Origin: Bacillus alkalisoli
GTDB taxonomy: Bacteria; Bacillota; Bacilli; Bacillales; Bacillaceae_I
DNA: 64,000 bases
Assembly (NCBI RefSeq): GCF_002797415.1
Contig: NZ_KZ454944.1
Coordinates: 2,064,665-2,128,664 of the forward strand
Direction of reading: 5' to 3'
The position numbers were made by a program, and so were the translations under genes. Position 1 is the stretch's first letter. Each line of letters starts with the position of its first letter. Shown here piece by piece: positions 1 through 8,372 of this stretch. The notes under the pieces are model-generated. The model saw only the letters and a list, made by a program, of their open reading frames with translations. It was not told the origin of the DNA and ran no database searches.

Positions 1-95
1 GCTTGTTCGTAGGTTAATACTCTACCGGAAGAGGTTTTGAATTGAACAATGTCTCCATCCCCATTTTTTTGAACAGCGACAAATGTTTCTTTCAT
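1..95 (-). CDS. DUF3892-type small protein (5' part only)
   Basis: The reverse complement reads ATG at 95 and runs open off the left edge. The 31 visible residues begin MKETFVAVQKNGDGDIVQFK and continue with TSSGRVLTYEQA. An AGGAGTT ribosome site lies at 102-108. The beginning matches my memory of the DUF3892 family, short Bacillus proteins of about 80 residues with no assigned role. The C-terminal part is outside the window, so length and integrity cannot be judged. Confidence 0.7.
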   Translation of the reverse strand, partial: MKETFVAVQKNGDGDIVQFKTSSGRVLTYEQ

Positions 96-120
96 CTTAA
101 CAACTCCTATTCGTTTTCCT

Positions 121-150
121 TTGTTCATTTTTACTATTACCTGTTACAAT
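121..150 (+). promoter_or_regulatory. candidate sigma-A promoter for the methyltransferase gene
   Basis: TTGTTC (121-126) and TACAAT (145-150) are separated by 18 bp, and the TTG start of the methyltransferase follows at 204. The -35 is imperfect, so this is only a plausible promoter. Confidence 0.35.
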
Positions 151-203
151 AAGTTTATACTAATGATAGAAAATTCAACCAATTTAGAAGAAGGTGTAAA
201 TAA

Positions 204-890
204 TTGAAACCATTCAAATGGAACGAAACAACGGAACAGATGTGGAACGAAAAAGCGGATTTTTGGAATGAAAATAGTGAAAATATGTGGTTGAAAGGTA
301 GTAGGAAAACGATTATCCCATTCATAATAGAAAATGTCACTAAAGAAACGACAATTTTGGATGCCGGTTGTGGGGATGGATTTGGTACCTTTTTGTTAGC
401 ATCTGTTGGATTAAGGGCTACTGGAGTCGATATTGCTGAAAAAATGATAGAAAAAGCTCAATTGGAACGCAATCACCCTAATGCTCATTTTATAAAAGGG
501 GACTTAACCTCTTTACCATTTGAAGACGCTAGTTTCGATTCTATTATGGCAATTAACTCCATAGAATGGACAGAGAGTCCTCTGGTTGCTCTACATGAGA
601 TGAAAAGAGTACTAAAGCCAAACGGTCACCTTTTCTTAGGACTTCTCGGACCAACAGCAGGACCGAGAGCGAATAGTTATAGTCGTCTTTACGGAAAAGA
701 TGTAATATGCAATACGATGATGCCGTGGGAGTTCGAGCAACTAGCTGTTGAAAATGGTTGGAAACTTTTAGAAGGCTTGCCCGTATATAAAGAGGAAGCA
801 AAGAAAGTAGAAGTTAACCGATTACCAAGACATTTAAAGCAAGCATTAACATTTATGTGGGTGTTCCATTTAGAAAAAGGGGAGAAGTAA
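204..890 (+). CDS. class I SAM-dependent methyltransferase
   Basis: A 228-residue protein starting at TTG 204 behind GAAGGTG. Motif I, LDAGCGDGFG (residues 52-61), is the SAM-binding glycine loop; VDIAEKM (about 75-81) is the acidic strand-2 motif and the fold ends with a YPV-type C-terminal region. This is a Methyltransf_11-like small-molecule methyltransferase; the substrate cannot be told from sequence. Its stop is directly followed by the ATG of the AIM24 gene, so the two are almost certainly co-transcribed. Confidence 0.85.
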   Translation: MKPFKWNETTEQMWNEKADFWNENSENMWLKGSRKTIIPFIIENVTKETTILDAGCGDGFGTFLLASVGLRATGVDIAEKMIEKAQLERNHPNAHFIKGDLTSLPFEDASFDSIMAINSIEWTESPLVALHEMKRVLKPNGHLFLGLLGPTAGPRANSYSRLYGKDVICNTMMPWEFEQLAVENGWKLLEGLPVYKEEAKKVEVNRLPRHLKQALTFMWVFHLEKGEK

Positions 891-1583
891 ATGTCTAAAT
901 ACTCTATTCAACAATTTGTTGAACAAACGAAACAAAGAGATAGAGGGCAAGGTTTTTTTGAATTAGAAACAGAAAGATTACTAGAAGTAAACTTAAATGG
1001 CCAAGTTTGGGCAAAAATGGGTTCCATGATCTCCTACGAAGGAAAAATAAAATTTGAACGCGAAGGCATTTTAGAGCATGGCATTGGAAAGCTTCTGAAG
1101 AAAACTTTCACAGGCGAAGGTGCACAGCTTATGAAAGCAAATGGAAACGGAAAATTATATTTGGCCGATCAGGGCAAAAAGATTACCATTCTTGACCTTG
1201 AAGGAAATAGTATTTACATAAATGGGAACGATTTGCTAGCTTTCGAACCGGGTTTAAACTGGGACATTAAGCTGATGAGAAGAATTGCCGGCATGATGGC
1301 TGGCGGACTTTTTAACGTGAAGTTGGAAGGAAGAGGGATGGTAGCTTTTACGTCCCATTACGAACCGTTGACACTTATGGTGTACCCAGGCCAACCGGTT
1401 TACACAGATCCAAACGCAACAGTTGCCTGGTCTGGCAATCTAGAACCAGAGTTCGTAACCGATATTCAACTAAAAACGTTTTTCGGAAGAGGTAGTGGAG
1501 AATCCATTCAAATGAAGTTTAACGGAAACGGATTTGTCGTCGTTCAACCATTTGAAGAAGTGTACATGAACAACCAATCATAA
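891..1583 (+). CDS. AIM24 family protein
   Basis: A 230-residue soluble protein starting one base after the upstream methyltransferase stop, with its ribosome site GGGGAG inside that gene's end. It is rich in glycine and beta strands (GKIKFEREG, GNGKLYLAD, WSGNLEPEF), as expected for the AIM24/DUF124 double beta-sheet fold. Bacterial members have no defined biochemical role; the name comes from a yeast mitochondrial protein. No signal peptide or membrane segment is visible. Translational coupling suggests a joint role with the methyltransferase. Confidence 0.85.
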   Translation: MSKYSIQQFVEQTKQRDRGQGFFELETERLLEVNLNGQVWAKMGSMISYEGKIKFEREGILEHGIGKLLKKTFTGEGAQLMKANGNGKLYLADQGKKITILDLEGNSIYINGNDLLAFEPGLNWDIKLMRRIAGMMAGGLFNVKLEGRGMVAFTSHYEPLTLMVYPGQPVYTDPNATVAWSGNLEPEFVTDIQLKTFFGRGSGESIQMKFNGNGFVVVQPFEEVYMNNQS

Positions 1584-1607
1584 AGTAGTGATTTAATGAC
1601 AAGAGTA

Positions 1608-1637
1608 AAAAAGGCCATAGCGTTGTATGACCTTTTT
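1608..1637. terminator. bidirectional terminator
   Basis: A 12-bp stem with one mismatch (1608-1619 with 1626-1637) has A-run and T-run flanks and lies between two convergent genes. Confidence 0.7.
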
Positions 1638-1642
1638 CATAT

Positions 1643-2626
1643 TTACTTTATTTCATTTGGTATTTTTATCGGGAGGTACTTTTTGTCTCTGTTTTTAACC
1701 TGGTGGTACCCAATAGTAGAAGAAATTACAACATCATTTTCATCAAAATACACCTTAACTTTAAATGGGAATTGTTCAAATTTACGATAACGTAAATCTA
1801 TCCACTCAACTAGCTTCTTTGATTCATCAACTATCGGGTAAGCAAATTGAGTACTTGCTAAAAAGTGTTGGACGTTTAGATCGGTTTTGGATTTCTCAAT
1901 GTACGGATTAGATAAGTCTTCCTTATCTAATTTCACAAATAATTTCTTTTTTTTCTTATGCATGGTTCCTAATACAAACTGATCTTTTTCTTCCATAATA
2001 AAGTTCCACTTAAGAAAGTAGCATGTAGGCATAAGTGTAATGCTTGTTGAAAAGGGATTCTTATCTTTTAAGTAAGAATGATAATGTCTTTTCAAAATAT
2101 AACGTACGATACAATGCAAAGCTATACCAACCCAAGCGAAAAGAAAGCTAAAACCTAATCGTGCACCAATTAAAAAAGCGAAAAAACCTGATAGTAAGAG
2201 TAGAAAAATAACTGGATCGAATAGTGGAATGAAGTTTTGTGAAAGCCACTCTTTTGAAAAGGGCCTCATAACTTGTGTGCCGTAAAAATTCATAACATCA
2301 AAAGCGACATGTAAGCTAACAGCAACAAAAGTCCAAAAGAAGATAGGGAAGAACGGGACGGAAGGAAAAGATATAAATAAAAAAATACTTATAACTAACG
2401 ACCAAAGAGGTAAGGCAAATAAGGAATGAGATAATCCCCGATGCTGTCTAATATAGTCTCCGTTACTTTTTAAACGGAAAATATAGTCAAAGTCGGGAGC
2501 GTTTGAACCAATTACAGTACTTAAAATAATGGCTGTTGCTAATTCTGGATGCTGTTGAACAGAAGGGGAAAGATGAGCTAGTGCACCTAAACCTAATCCC
2601 ATCGCAAAATGTGTACTAGTGTCCAT
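1643..2626 (-). CDS. membrane-bound metal-dependent hydrolase (DUF457/YfhP-like)
   Basis: A 327-residue protein with a start at 2626 preceded by GGGAGG. The N-terminal half carries the family metal-ligand pattern: H6, the acidic motif PDFD (44-47) and QHRGLSHS (61-68). These are interleaved with four to five hydrophobic segments, including one around residues 150-185. The C-terminal 130 residues are hydrophilic. Members (YdjM, YfhP) are called LexA-binding or metal-dependent membrane hydrolases, but their reaction is not established. It lies 14 bp downstream of ugtP on the same strand, so they probably form an operon. Confidence 0.8.
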   Translation of the reverse strand: MDTSTHFAMGLGLGALAHLSPSVQQHPELATAIILSTVIGSNAPDFDYIFRLKSNGDYIRQHRGLSHSLFALPLWSLVISIFLFISFPSVPFFPIFFWTFVAVSLHVAFDVMNFYGTQVMRPFSKEWLSQNFIPLFDPVIFLLLLSGFFAFLIGARLGFSFLFAWVGIALHCIVRYILKRHYHSYLKDKNPFSTSITLMPTCYFLKWNFIMEEKDQFVLGTMHKKKKKLFVKLDKEDLSNPYIEKSKTDLNVQHFLASTQFAYPIVDESKKLVEWIDLRYRKFEQFPFKVKVYFDENDVVISSTIGYHQVKNRDKKYLPIKIPNEIK

Positions 2627-2640
2627 TAAAACAACCTCCC

Positions 2641-3789
2641 TTATAAACTTTTCTTCGTCGTTGAAGGGAATACAAAATCTCGTTTCTTTTTCCTCTCTTT
2701 CATAATGCTATTGACAATCTTTTCTGCAGAGAAAGGTACATTTAAAGTTCTGCAAGAATCTCTCATGGTTGTTTGCAAGTCTTCATCACCTAAAACTTTA
2801 TATGCATAGATAATAAGCTCATCTTTTTTGTATGCTATAAATGCTGCCCTTTTTTTTTGAAAATAGATGGCGTTTTCTCTTTCTTGACCAGGTACAGGGT
2901 TATACAAAATTAATGGAACACCAATTGCTGTTGCCTCACTTAACGTAATTCCACCCGGTTTTGTTATCACACATGTGGCAACCTGCATGAATTCATGAAT
3001 AGAATCTACAAATCCATAAACGTGAAATCTATTAGACGATATGGCGTTTTCAAGTTCTTTTTTAAGCATAAGGTTATTTCCGCACACAACCGCAACTTCC
3101 ACTTCCGAGTTAGTAAGTAACCTTTCACATGTTGTAGTTAAATTTTTTAATACTCCATGGGCACCTGCCATAATAAGGATTAACTTTTTGTTTTTGTTTA
3201 ACTTATACTTTTTTATTATTTCTGTCTTCATTTGTTTTTCATAGAATGCTTTACGAATAGGAATGCCTGTAACATTAATAGAAGAGGAAGGAGTTCCAAA
3301 TTTCCTTATACTATTTTTAACATCGTTTGTTGCTACAAAATAGCCGTCAATCAGTTCATGAATCCAGAGCTTATGCAAACAAAAATCTGTCACAACTGTG
3401 TAAGTTGGTATATAATGCCCTGTAATTTTTCTATATTCAGGTACTGCATTAATTGGAAAAGTATTAATTAATATATCTGGTTGTTCTTGTTGAACTAATG
3501 TCAGTAAACGATTCATTCCAAACGTATAATACCAACGAAATAGTTTTTTGTTATAAACCTTTTCCACTCCATAATAAAAGAGTCGGTACAATTGTTTTCC
3601 AACGGAGTAGCTTTTCAAATATAACTTCTTTGTCATTTTAGTCACTTTAGGGTGTGATTCTGCAAAGAGGTCACAAACTTTAACCTCCATACCACGCTTT
3701 TCACATTCGAGTTTTAACGTATTTGCAACTTGTACGTGACCATTTCCGTATGTTGCAGTTAAAATAAGAACCTTTACTTTACTCTCCAA
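2641..3789 (-). CDS. ugtP: processive diacylglycerol beta-glucosyltransferase UgtP-like
   Basis: A 382-residue GT28/MGDG-synthase family enzyme. It transfers glucose from UDP-glucose to diacylglycerol, making the glycolipids that anchor lipoteichoic acid; in B. subtilis UgtP also couples nutrient state to cell size. The N terminus LILTATYGNGHVQVA, the segment GKQLYRLFYYGVEKVYNKK, the motif VTDFCLHKLW and the donor-site loop TKPGGITLSEA all match UgtP as I know it. The protein is soluble and peripheral, with a C-terminal basic tail (KERKKKRD). The last gene of the operon is the DUF457 protein. Confidence 0.9.
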   Translation of the reverse strand: MESKVKVLILTATYGNGHVQVANTLKLECEKRGMEVKVCDLFAESHPKVTKMTKKLYLKSYSVGKQLYRLFYYGVEKVYNKKLFRWYYTFGMNRLLTLVQQEQPDILINTFPINAVPEYRKITGHYIPTYTVVTDFCLHKLWIHELIDGYFVATNDVKNSIRKFGTPSSSINVTGIPIRKAFYEKQMKTEIIKKYKLNKNKKLILIMAGAHGVLKNLTTTCERLLTNSEVEVAVVCGNNLMLKKELENAISSNRFHVYGFVDSIHEFMQVATCVITKPGGITLSEATAIGVPLILYNPVPGQERENAIYFQKKRAAFIAYKKDELIIYAYKVLGDEDLQTTMRDSCRTLNVPFSAEKIVNSIMKERKKKRDFVFPSTTKKSL

Positions 3790-4011
3790 CGCAATCCCCC
3801 CTTTAAATAATCTATATAAAAGAAAAATAACACATAAATATGTACGTACTATTAAAACAATGCAAAACCTACGTAATAATTTTCCTACTTGTGTAAATAT
3901 TCTGTAAATATTATTTTAGAATTTTTATATATGTCCAAGTTAATCAATTTACATAGTACTTTTGGATTTTAGTGGTACAATAATTTTAGAATATTTGAAG
4001 GGGGAAACCTG

Positions 4012-5703
4012 GTGAAAAATACAACAAGAAAAGTATTATCTGACATTGAAATTGCACAACAAAGCAAATTGTTAAAAATCAAAGAAATTGCAGCTAACCT
4101 AGATATTCACGAAGACGAATTAGAAAACTATGGACATTATAAAGCTAAAATTTCTTTAGATTTATTAAAAAGATTAGAAACAAAACAAGATGGAAAGGTT
4201 ATTTTAGTAACAGCAATTAACCCAACACCTGCTGGAGAAGGTAAATCTACTGTTACAGTTGGTTTAGGTCAAGCTTTTCATAGAATAGGAAAAAATGCTG
4301 TCATTGCGATGCGTGAACCATCTCTTGGACCAACAATGGGAGTAAAAGGTGGAGCAACTGGTGGGGGATATTCACAAGTTTTACCGATGGAAGATATAAA
4401 CCTTCACTTTACGGGCGATATTCATGCCATTACAACCACTAATAATGCACTTGCTGCCTTTATCGATAATCATATACATCAAGGAAATCAATTAAATATT
4501 GATACAAGAAGAATTGTCTGGAAACGAGTAGTAGACTTAAATGATCGAGCATTAAGAAATGTTGTCGTTGGTCTTGGCGGTCCGAGTCAAGGTGTACCTC
4601 GTGAAGACGGTTTTGATATAACGGTAGCTTCGGAAATTATGGCTATTTTTTGCTTAGCCAATAGTATTTCAGATTTAAAGAAGAGACTTGCTAAAATTGT
4701 TGTTGCATACGATACGAGTAAAAAACCAATTACGGTTGCAGATTTAAAGGTGGAAGGCGCGTTAACACTTCTATTAAAAGATTCATTTAAACCAAACTTA
4801 GTGCAAACGATTGAACATACGCCAGCAATCATTCATGGTGGACCTTTTGCAAACATCGCCCACGGCTGTAATAGTGTGTTAGCTACGAAAATGGCAGCTA
4901 AGCTAGGAGACTATGTGATCACTGAGGCTGGCTTTGGCGCAGATTTAGGAGCAGAAAAGTTTTTACATATTAAAGCACCTTCACTAGGTAGCACACCAGA
5001 AGCAGTTGTGATTGTAGCAACCATACGTGCTCTAAAAATGCACGGTGGCGTCGACAAAAAACAGCTAACAGAAGAAAACGTTACTGCTTTACAAACAGGA
5101 ATAACGAACTTAAAGAAACATGTAGAAACAATCCAACAGTTCGGATTACCATTTGTTGTTGCCATTAATGAATTTATTACCGACTCAGAAGCGGAAATTG
5201 CTTTCGTTAAAGAATGGTGTGAAGAAAACCTTATTCCAGTTGCGTTAACACAAGTATGGGAAAAAGGCGGAGAAGGCGGAATAGTTCTTGCTAACACATT
5301 ACTAAAAGTGATGGATGAACCAAAGTGTGAATTTACTCCTTTATATCAATCTACAGATTCTATTGAAGAAAAAATACGCTCCATTGCAACGAAAGTGTAC
5401 GGGGCAAAAGACGTAGATCTTGCTCCTGCTGTGCAAAAACAAATTCAACAGTACGAAGGAGAAGGTTGGGGGAACCTACCAATTTGTATGGCCAAAACAC
5501 AATATTCTCTTTCTGATGACGCAAAGAAACTTGGACGACCAACAAACTTTACCGTTACAATTAGAGAACTAAAACCATCCATCGGCGCTGGCTTTATTGT
5601 TGCCCTTACAGGAAACGTAATGACGATGCCTGGATTACCAAAAGAACCTGCAGCCTTAAAAATGGACGTAGATAAAGATGGTTTGGCAGTGGGGTTGTTT
5701 TAA
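4012..5703 (+). CDS. fhs: formate--tetrahydrofolate ligase
   Basis: A 563-residue, full-length enzyme joining formate to tetrahydrofolate with ATP to give 10-formyl-THF for purine and formyl-Met synthesis. It starts at GTG 4012 behind GAAGGGGG. The P-loop-like motif is TPAGEGKST (72-80). [18 protein letters not shown] and the C-terminal [16 protein letters not shown] regions are strongly conserved in the family. B. subtilis lacks a clear fhs in some strains, but many Bacillaceae have one. The following gene starts two bases after its stop. Confidence 0.95.
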   Translation: MKNTTRKVLSDIEIAQQSKLLKIKEIAANLDIHEDELENYGHYKAKISLDLLKRLETKQDGKVILVTAINPTPAGEGKSTVTVGLGQAFHRIGKNAVIAMREPSLGPTMGVKGGATGGGYSQVLPMEDINLHFTGDIHAITTTNNALAAFIDNHIHQGNQLNIDTRRIVWKRVVDLNDRALRNVVVGLGGPSQGVPREDGFDITVASEIMAIFCLANSISDLKKRLAKIVVAYDTSKKPITVADLKVEGALTLLLKDSFKPNLVQTIEHTPAIIHGGPFANIAHGCNSVLATKMAAKLGDYVITEAGFGADLGAEKFLHIKAPSLGSTPEAVVIVATIRALKMHGGVDKKQLTEENVTALQTGITNLKKHVETIQQFGLPFVVAINEFITDSEAEIAFVKEWCEENLIPVALTQVWEKGGEGGIVLANTLLKVMDEPKCEFTPLYQSTDSIEEKIRSIATKVYGAKDVDLAPAVQKQIQQYEGEGWGNLPICMAKTQYSLSDDAKKLGRPTNFTVTIRELKPSIGAGFIVALTGNVMTMPGLPKEPAALKMDVDKDGLAVGLF

Positions 5704-5704
5704 A

Positions 5705-6190
5705 ATGTTTGACCCAACCGTATTTGATAATTTAAAAGTTGTAATAGAAGGAGACATTTATGACTTAGATTTAGATGGTGAAGTTCGAGTTGTAAACAGA
5801 GAAGATATCGTTGATTTGGCCAATATGTCACGTCTGTTTCGCATGCAAGTGACAGTCGATAACATTCTTACCGCCAGCATCGATTTGCGAACTGACCTAG
5901 AAAGCCTAACCGCAGAACTTTTACATGAAAAAGTAAAAGATCTTAATAAGCCAGGCTGTAGAGTAACCGTTTCGTTTAAGCAAAAATTAATTGATATACC
6001 TTCTTGGGAGTCAAAATTAAATGGTATATGGGGTACTCAATGGCCATATTCCCATAGGATTCAATATACTCACGGGCAAGAAATTGAAAAAACATTAACA
6101 ACTATTATGAAAATCAATCGACCTATATATGAAGAAAATATAGATGATATGAGAAATTTAATAACATACATCGTGAAAACATTGAAATAA
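5705..6190 (+). CDS. hypothetical protein downstream of fhs
   Basis: A 161-residue acidic soluble protein. The frame is open from 5678, inside fhs, but ATG 5705 directly after the fhs stop is the more natural coupled start. No known domain is recognised; it is alpha/beta in character with a Trp-rich centre (SWESKLNGIWGTQWPYSHR) and no membrane segment or signal. The position implies co-transcription with fhs. A terminator follows at 6204. Confidence 0.65.
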   Translation: MFDPTVFDNLKVVIEGDIYDLDLDGEVRVVNREDIVDLANMSRLFRMQVTVDNILTASIDLRTDLESLTAELLHEKVKDLNKPGCRVTVSFKQKLIDIPSWESKLNGIWGTQWPYSHRIQYTHGQEIEKTLTTIMKINRPIYEENIDDMRNLITYIVKTLK

Positions 6191-6203
6191 ATATATTATT
6201 TTT

Positions 6204-6237
6204 AGCAGCCTATGATAAATAAATCCGGCTGCTTTCT
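6204..6237 (+). terminator. terminator after the fhs pair
   Basis: AGCAGCC (6204-6210) pairs perfectly with GGCTGCT (6227-6233) and is followed by TTCTT. The 16-nt loop and short T tract make it moderate in strength. Confidence 0.5.
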
Positions 6238-6348
6238 TAATGAAAAAAACTCTTAAAAGACTGAACTTAACGAACAAGAAAATAGTAAAATATGTTAATA
6301 TATAACTATACTACTTTTTTAAAATCGAACGCTTAGGAGGGGACTTCT

Positions 6349-6510
6349 ATGGGGATTATTGGTTTAGTAATTGACTTGTTTAATAGTATAAAACATTACT
6401 TCTTTGATGAAAAAGATGGGTGGGATAAGACGAAAATTTTCGCACTTTCGCTGTTTTGTCTATTTTTAACAAGTGCAATCATTTATGGTATATTCACACT
6501 TATATCCTAA
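6349..6510 (+). CDS. small single-pass membrane protein
   Basis: A 53-residue ORF behind a strong TAGGAGG (6334-6340). The sequence has an amphipathic start (MGIIGLVIDLFNSIKHYFF), a charged stretch EKDGWDKTK, and one hydrophobic span of about 22 residues near the C terminus (IFALSLFCLFLTSAIIYGIF). The ribosome site, composition and isolation between two terminators or promoters make it a likely real gene. No family is recognised. Confidence 0.6.
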   Translation: MGIIGLVIDLFNSIKHYFFDEKDGWDKTKIFALSLFCLFLTSAIIYGIFTLIS

Positions 6511-6555
6511 TAGAAAGCTTTATAATTAGACATAAACGGTAGAAATATACATAAT

Positions 6556-6588
6556 AAAAGTAACTTCTAATCAAAGGTGGTTACTTTT
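6556..6588 (+). promoter_or_regulatory. hairpin enclosing the bsaA ribosome site
   Basis: AAAAGTAAC (6556-6564) pairs perfectly with GTTACTTTT (6580-6588). The 15-nt loop contains the AAAGGTGG ribosome site, and the ATG begins two bases after the stem. Confidence 0.4.
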
Positions 6589-6589
6589 C

Positions 6590-7069
6590 ATGACTTCATT
6601 TTACGATTTTAAAGCAGAAGACATAAACGGAAACGTAGTGTCTATGTCAGAATTTAAAGACCAAGTTGTCCTAATCGTTAATACAGCAAGTAAATGTGGA
6701 TTTACTCCTCAATACGATGAACTAGAATCCCTATACAACGACTACAAAGACAAAGGGTTCGTTGTTCTTGGCTTTCCTTGTAATCAGTTTGGCAACCAAG
6801 AACCTGGAACGGAGGTACAAATCCAGGAGTTCTGTAGCCTAAAGTTCAATGTATCTTTCCCATTATTTAAAAAAGTAGATGTGAATGGCGAAGAAGCTCA
6901 TCCCATCTTTACGTATTTAAAAGAAGAAGCACCAGGATTAATGGGGTCAAAAGCTGTTAAGTGGAATTTCACTAAGTTTCTCGTAAACAAAGAAGGCAAA
7001 CCGGTTTCCCGCTTTGCGTCTGCAACGAATCCAAACAAATTAAGAAAAGATATTGAAGAACTATTATAA
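6590..7069 (+). CDS. bsaA: glutathione peroxidase family protein BsaA
   Basis: A 159-residue thiol peroxidase of the GPx family, the usual length. The peroxidatic cysteine is in NTASKCGFTPQYDELE (C36). The conserved GFPCNQFGNQEPG with the active-site Gln and WNFTKFLV with the active-site Trp/Asn are present. In Firmicutes these enzymes reduce peroxides with thioredoxin or bacillithiol-linked systems rather than glutathione. In B. subtilis bsaA is a neighbour of ypgQ and ypgR, as here at slightly larger distance. The start codon abuts a 9-bp hairpin whose loop carries the ribosome site. Confidence 0.93.
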   Translation: MTSFYDFKAEDINGNVVSMSEFKDQVVLIVNTASKCGFTPQYDELESLYNDYKDKGFVVLGFPCNQFGNQEPGTEVQIQEFCSLKFNVSFPLFKKVDVNGEEAHPIFTYLKEEAPGLMGSKAVKWNFTKFLVNKEGKPVSRFASATNPNKLRKDIEELL

Positions 7070-7070
7070 T

Positions 7071-7379
7071 AAGCTATGTTAAAGGTTAATGTTGATTTTG
7101 ATACCTTTCAAGCAGTTGATTTCGTGCAAGTCGTAGACTCCTGCGGGAGTAGCGGGGGACTGGAGACCCCACAGGCGAAGCCGAGGAGGCTCCAGCCACT
7201 ACGAAAAGTAAATGCGGCTCGTTCAGCTCCGAAAAGGATAAGACAGGGGCAGCTTGAGGGTGCATTTTCCCCTCAGGATGGCCATGGCTTATCATAGAGG
7301 AGCTAGCCGCATGACCTAGCCACGCCCGCGGAAAGAGGAGACTTGCGCGGAAATCAACAGTGGTTTTTAACAGAGCCTT
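7071..7379 (+). repeat. interspersed palindromic repeat, copy 1, with nested insert
   Basis: The outer ends AAGCTATGTTAAA and TTTTAACAGAGCCTT are imperfect inverted copies. Inside are the family hallmarks ACTCCTGCGGGA, GACCCCACAGGCG, CCGAGGAGGCTC and CCCGCGGAAAG. The GC-rich block is interrupted at 7200-7317 by unrelated structured DNA flanked by the direct repeat AGCCAC (7194-7199 and 7318-7323). Short ORFs on both strands here are artefacts of the repeat. It fills the gap between bsaA and its terminator. Confidence 0.85.
7200..7317. mobile_element. 118-bp structured insert inside repeat copy 1
   Basis: This block has no counterpart in the other ten copies. It begins and ends with complementary sequences (ATGCGGCT..AGCTCC near 7212 and GGAGCTAGCCGCAT near 7299) and has an inner TGAGGG/CCCTCA stem. 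The 6-bp AGCCAC repeats at both borders look like a target-site duplication. It has no coding capacity, so any movement would need enzymes supplied in trans. Confidence 0.5.
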
Positions 7380-7391
7380 AAAATAAAGAAT

Positions 7392-7423
7392 CGGCTGAAA
7401 AAATTAAATTCAGCCGTTTTTTT
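7392..7423 (+). terminator. terminator downstream of bsaA and repeat copy 1
   Basis: CGGCTGAA (7392-7399) pairs with TTCAGCCG (7409-7416), followed by seven Ts. Confidence 0.85.
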
Positions 7424-7472
7424 CTGCTATTCAATTGGGTAACCTATTAGTACTAGAAAGGCAGGAGAACGA

Positions 7473-8330
7473 ATGAAGATTATAGACGCTCATATCCATT
7501 ATTCCAACATTACTAGCTTTCATGATACAGCTAATAACTTATCCAATCTTTCCTATTCCCGAGAAGGACTAGAAAGAGAAATGCTTGAAAATAACGTTGT
7601 TCTTAGTATTGCGATGGGATTAACAGAGACAGAGTCGAATGGATTCCCGGATTACAAGTCACAAACACCGATGGAGCTTGACTTAGAGTTAGACTCGCCA
7701 AAATCAATCGTACATTGCTTAGGAATAAATCCATATAAATTAGAACGAGAACATTTATCTCTACTAGAAGAAAAAATTAAACTACCCAATGTTGTCGGAT
7801 TCAAAATTTATTTAGGATATTATCCTTTTTATGCTTACGATGAAACATATAAACCTGTTTTTGAACTTGCTGCAAAATATAAAGTACCCGTTGTTTTTCA
7901 TACAGGAGATACATACTCCGAAAGAGGATTATTAAAATATTCCCATCCACTAACACTTGATGAAGTGGCAGTATTTAATAGAGATGTAACGTTTGTGATG
8001 GCTCACTTTGGCGATCCATGGGTGTTAGATGGAGCAGAAGTTGTTTATAAAAACAGAAATATGTATGCAGACCTTTCTGGTTTAATTGTAGGGACAAAAA
8101 AGGATGTCCAAAGACACATGGAAACTAATTTTACCAATCATCTACGACAGGCATTAGATTACTGCGATCATTATGAAAAACTACTATTTGGTACAGACTG
8201 GCCACTCATTTCGATGGCTGACTATATTAGTTTTATTAAAGAAATAATACCAGTTCAACACCATGAAAAAGTTTTTTATGAAAACGCTTTAAAAGTTTTC
8301 CCAAAAATAAATGGATTTTTGGTAGAATAG
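7473..8330 (+). CDS. amidohydrolase family protein (Amidohydro_2)
   Basis: A 285-residue TIM-barrel metal hydrolase starting at 7473 behind GCAGGAG. Metal-ligand motifs are visible in order: DAHIH (residues 5-9), FHTGD in mid-protein, MAHFGDPW, and the C-terminal GTDWP Asp. The family includes decarboxylases and lactonases such as ACMSD-type enzymes; the substrate is unknown. No signal peptide is present. It is preceded by a strong terminator and followed 42 bp later by a degV gene with its own ribosome site. Confidence 0.85.
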   Translation: MKIIDAHIHYSNITSFHDTANNLSNLSYSREGLEREMLENNVVLSIAMGLTETESNGFPDYKSQTPMELDLELDSPKSIVHCLGINPYKLEREHLSLLEEKIKLPNVVGFKIYLGYYPFYAYDETYKPVFELAAKYKVPVVFHTGDTYSERGLLKYSHPLTLDEVAVFNRDVTFVMAHFGDPWVLDGAEVVYKNRNMYADLSGLIVGTKKDVQRHMETNFTNHLRQALDYCDHYEKLLFGTDWPLISMADYISFIKEIIPVQHHEKVFYENALKVFPKINGFLVE

Positions 8331-8372
8331 TAGAATATACATATTATATCTACTTATGAGAGGGGAATTTTT

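Noticed and set aside
1596..1790. 64-codon plus-strand frame after the AIM24 gene
   Set aside because: It overlaps the 3' end of the DUF457 gene on the other strand and starts inside a terminator stem.
4587..5297. Antisense frames of 80-130 codons opposite fhs
   Set aside because: They are shadows of a strongly conserved gene, without ribosome sites or family matches.
7076..7297. Open frames of about 70 codons on both strands within 7076-7297
   Set aside because: They lie entirely in repeat copy 1 and its insert; the coding look comes from GC-rich palindromic sequence without stops.
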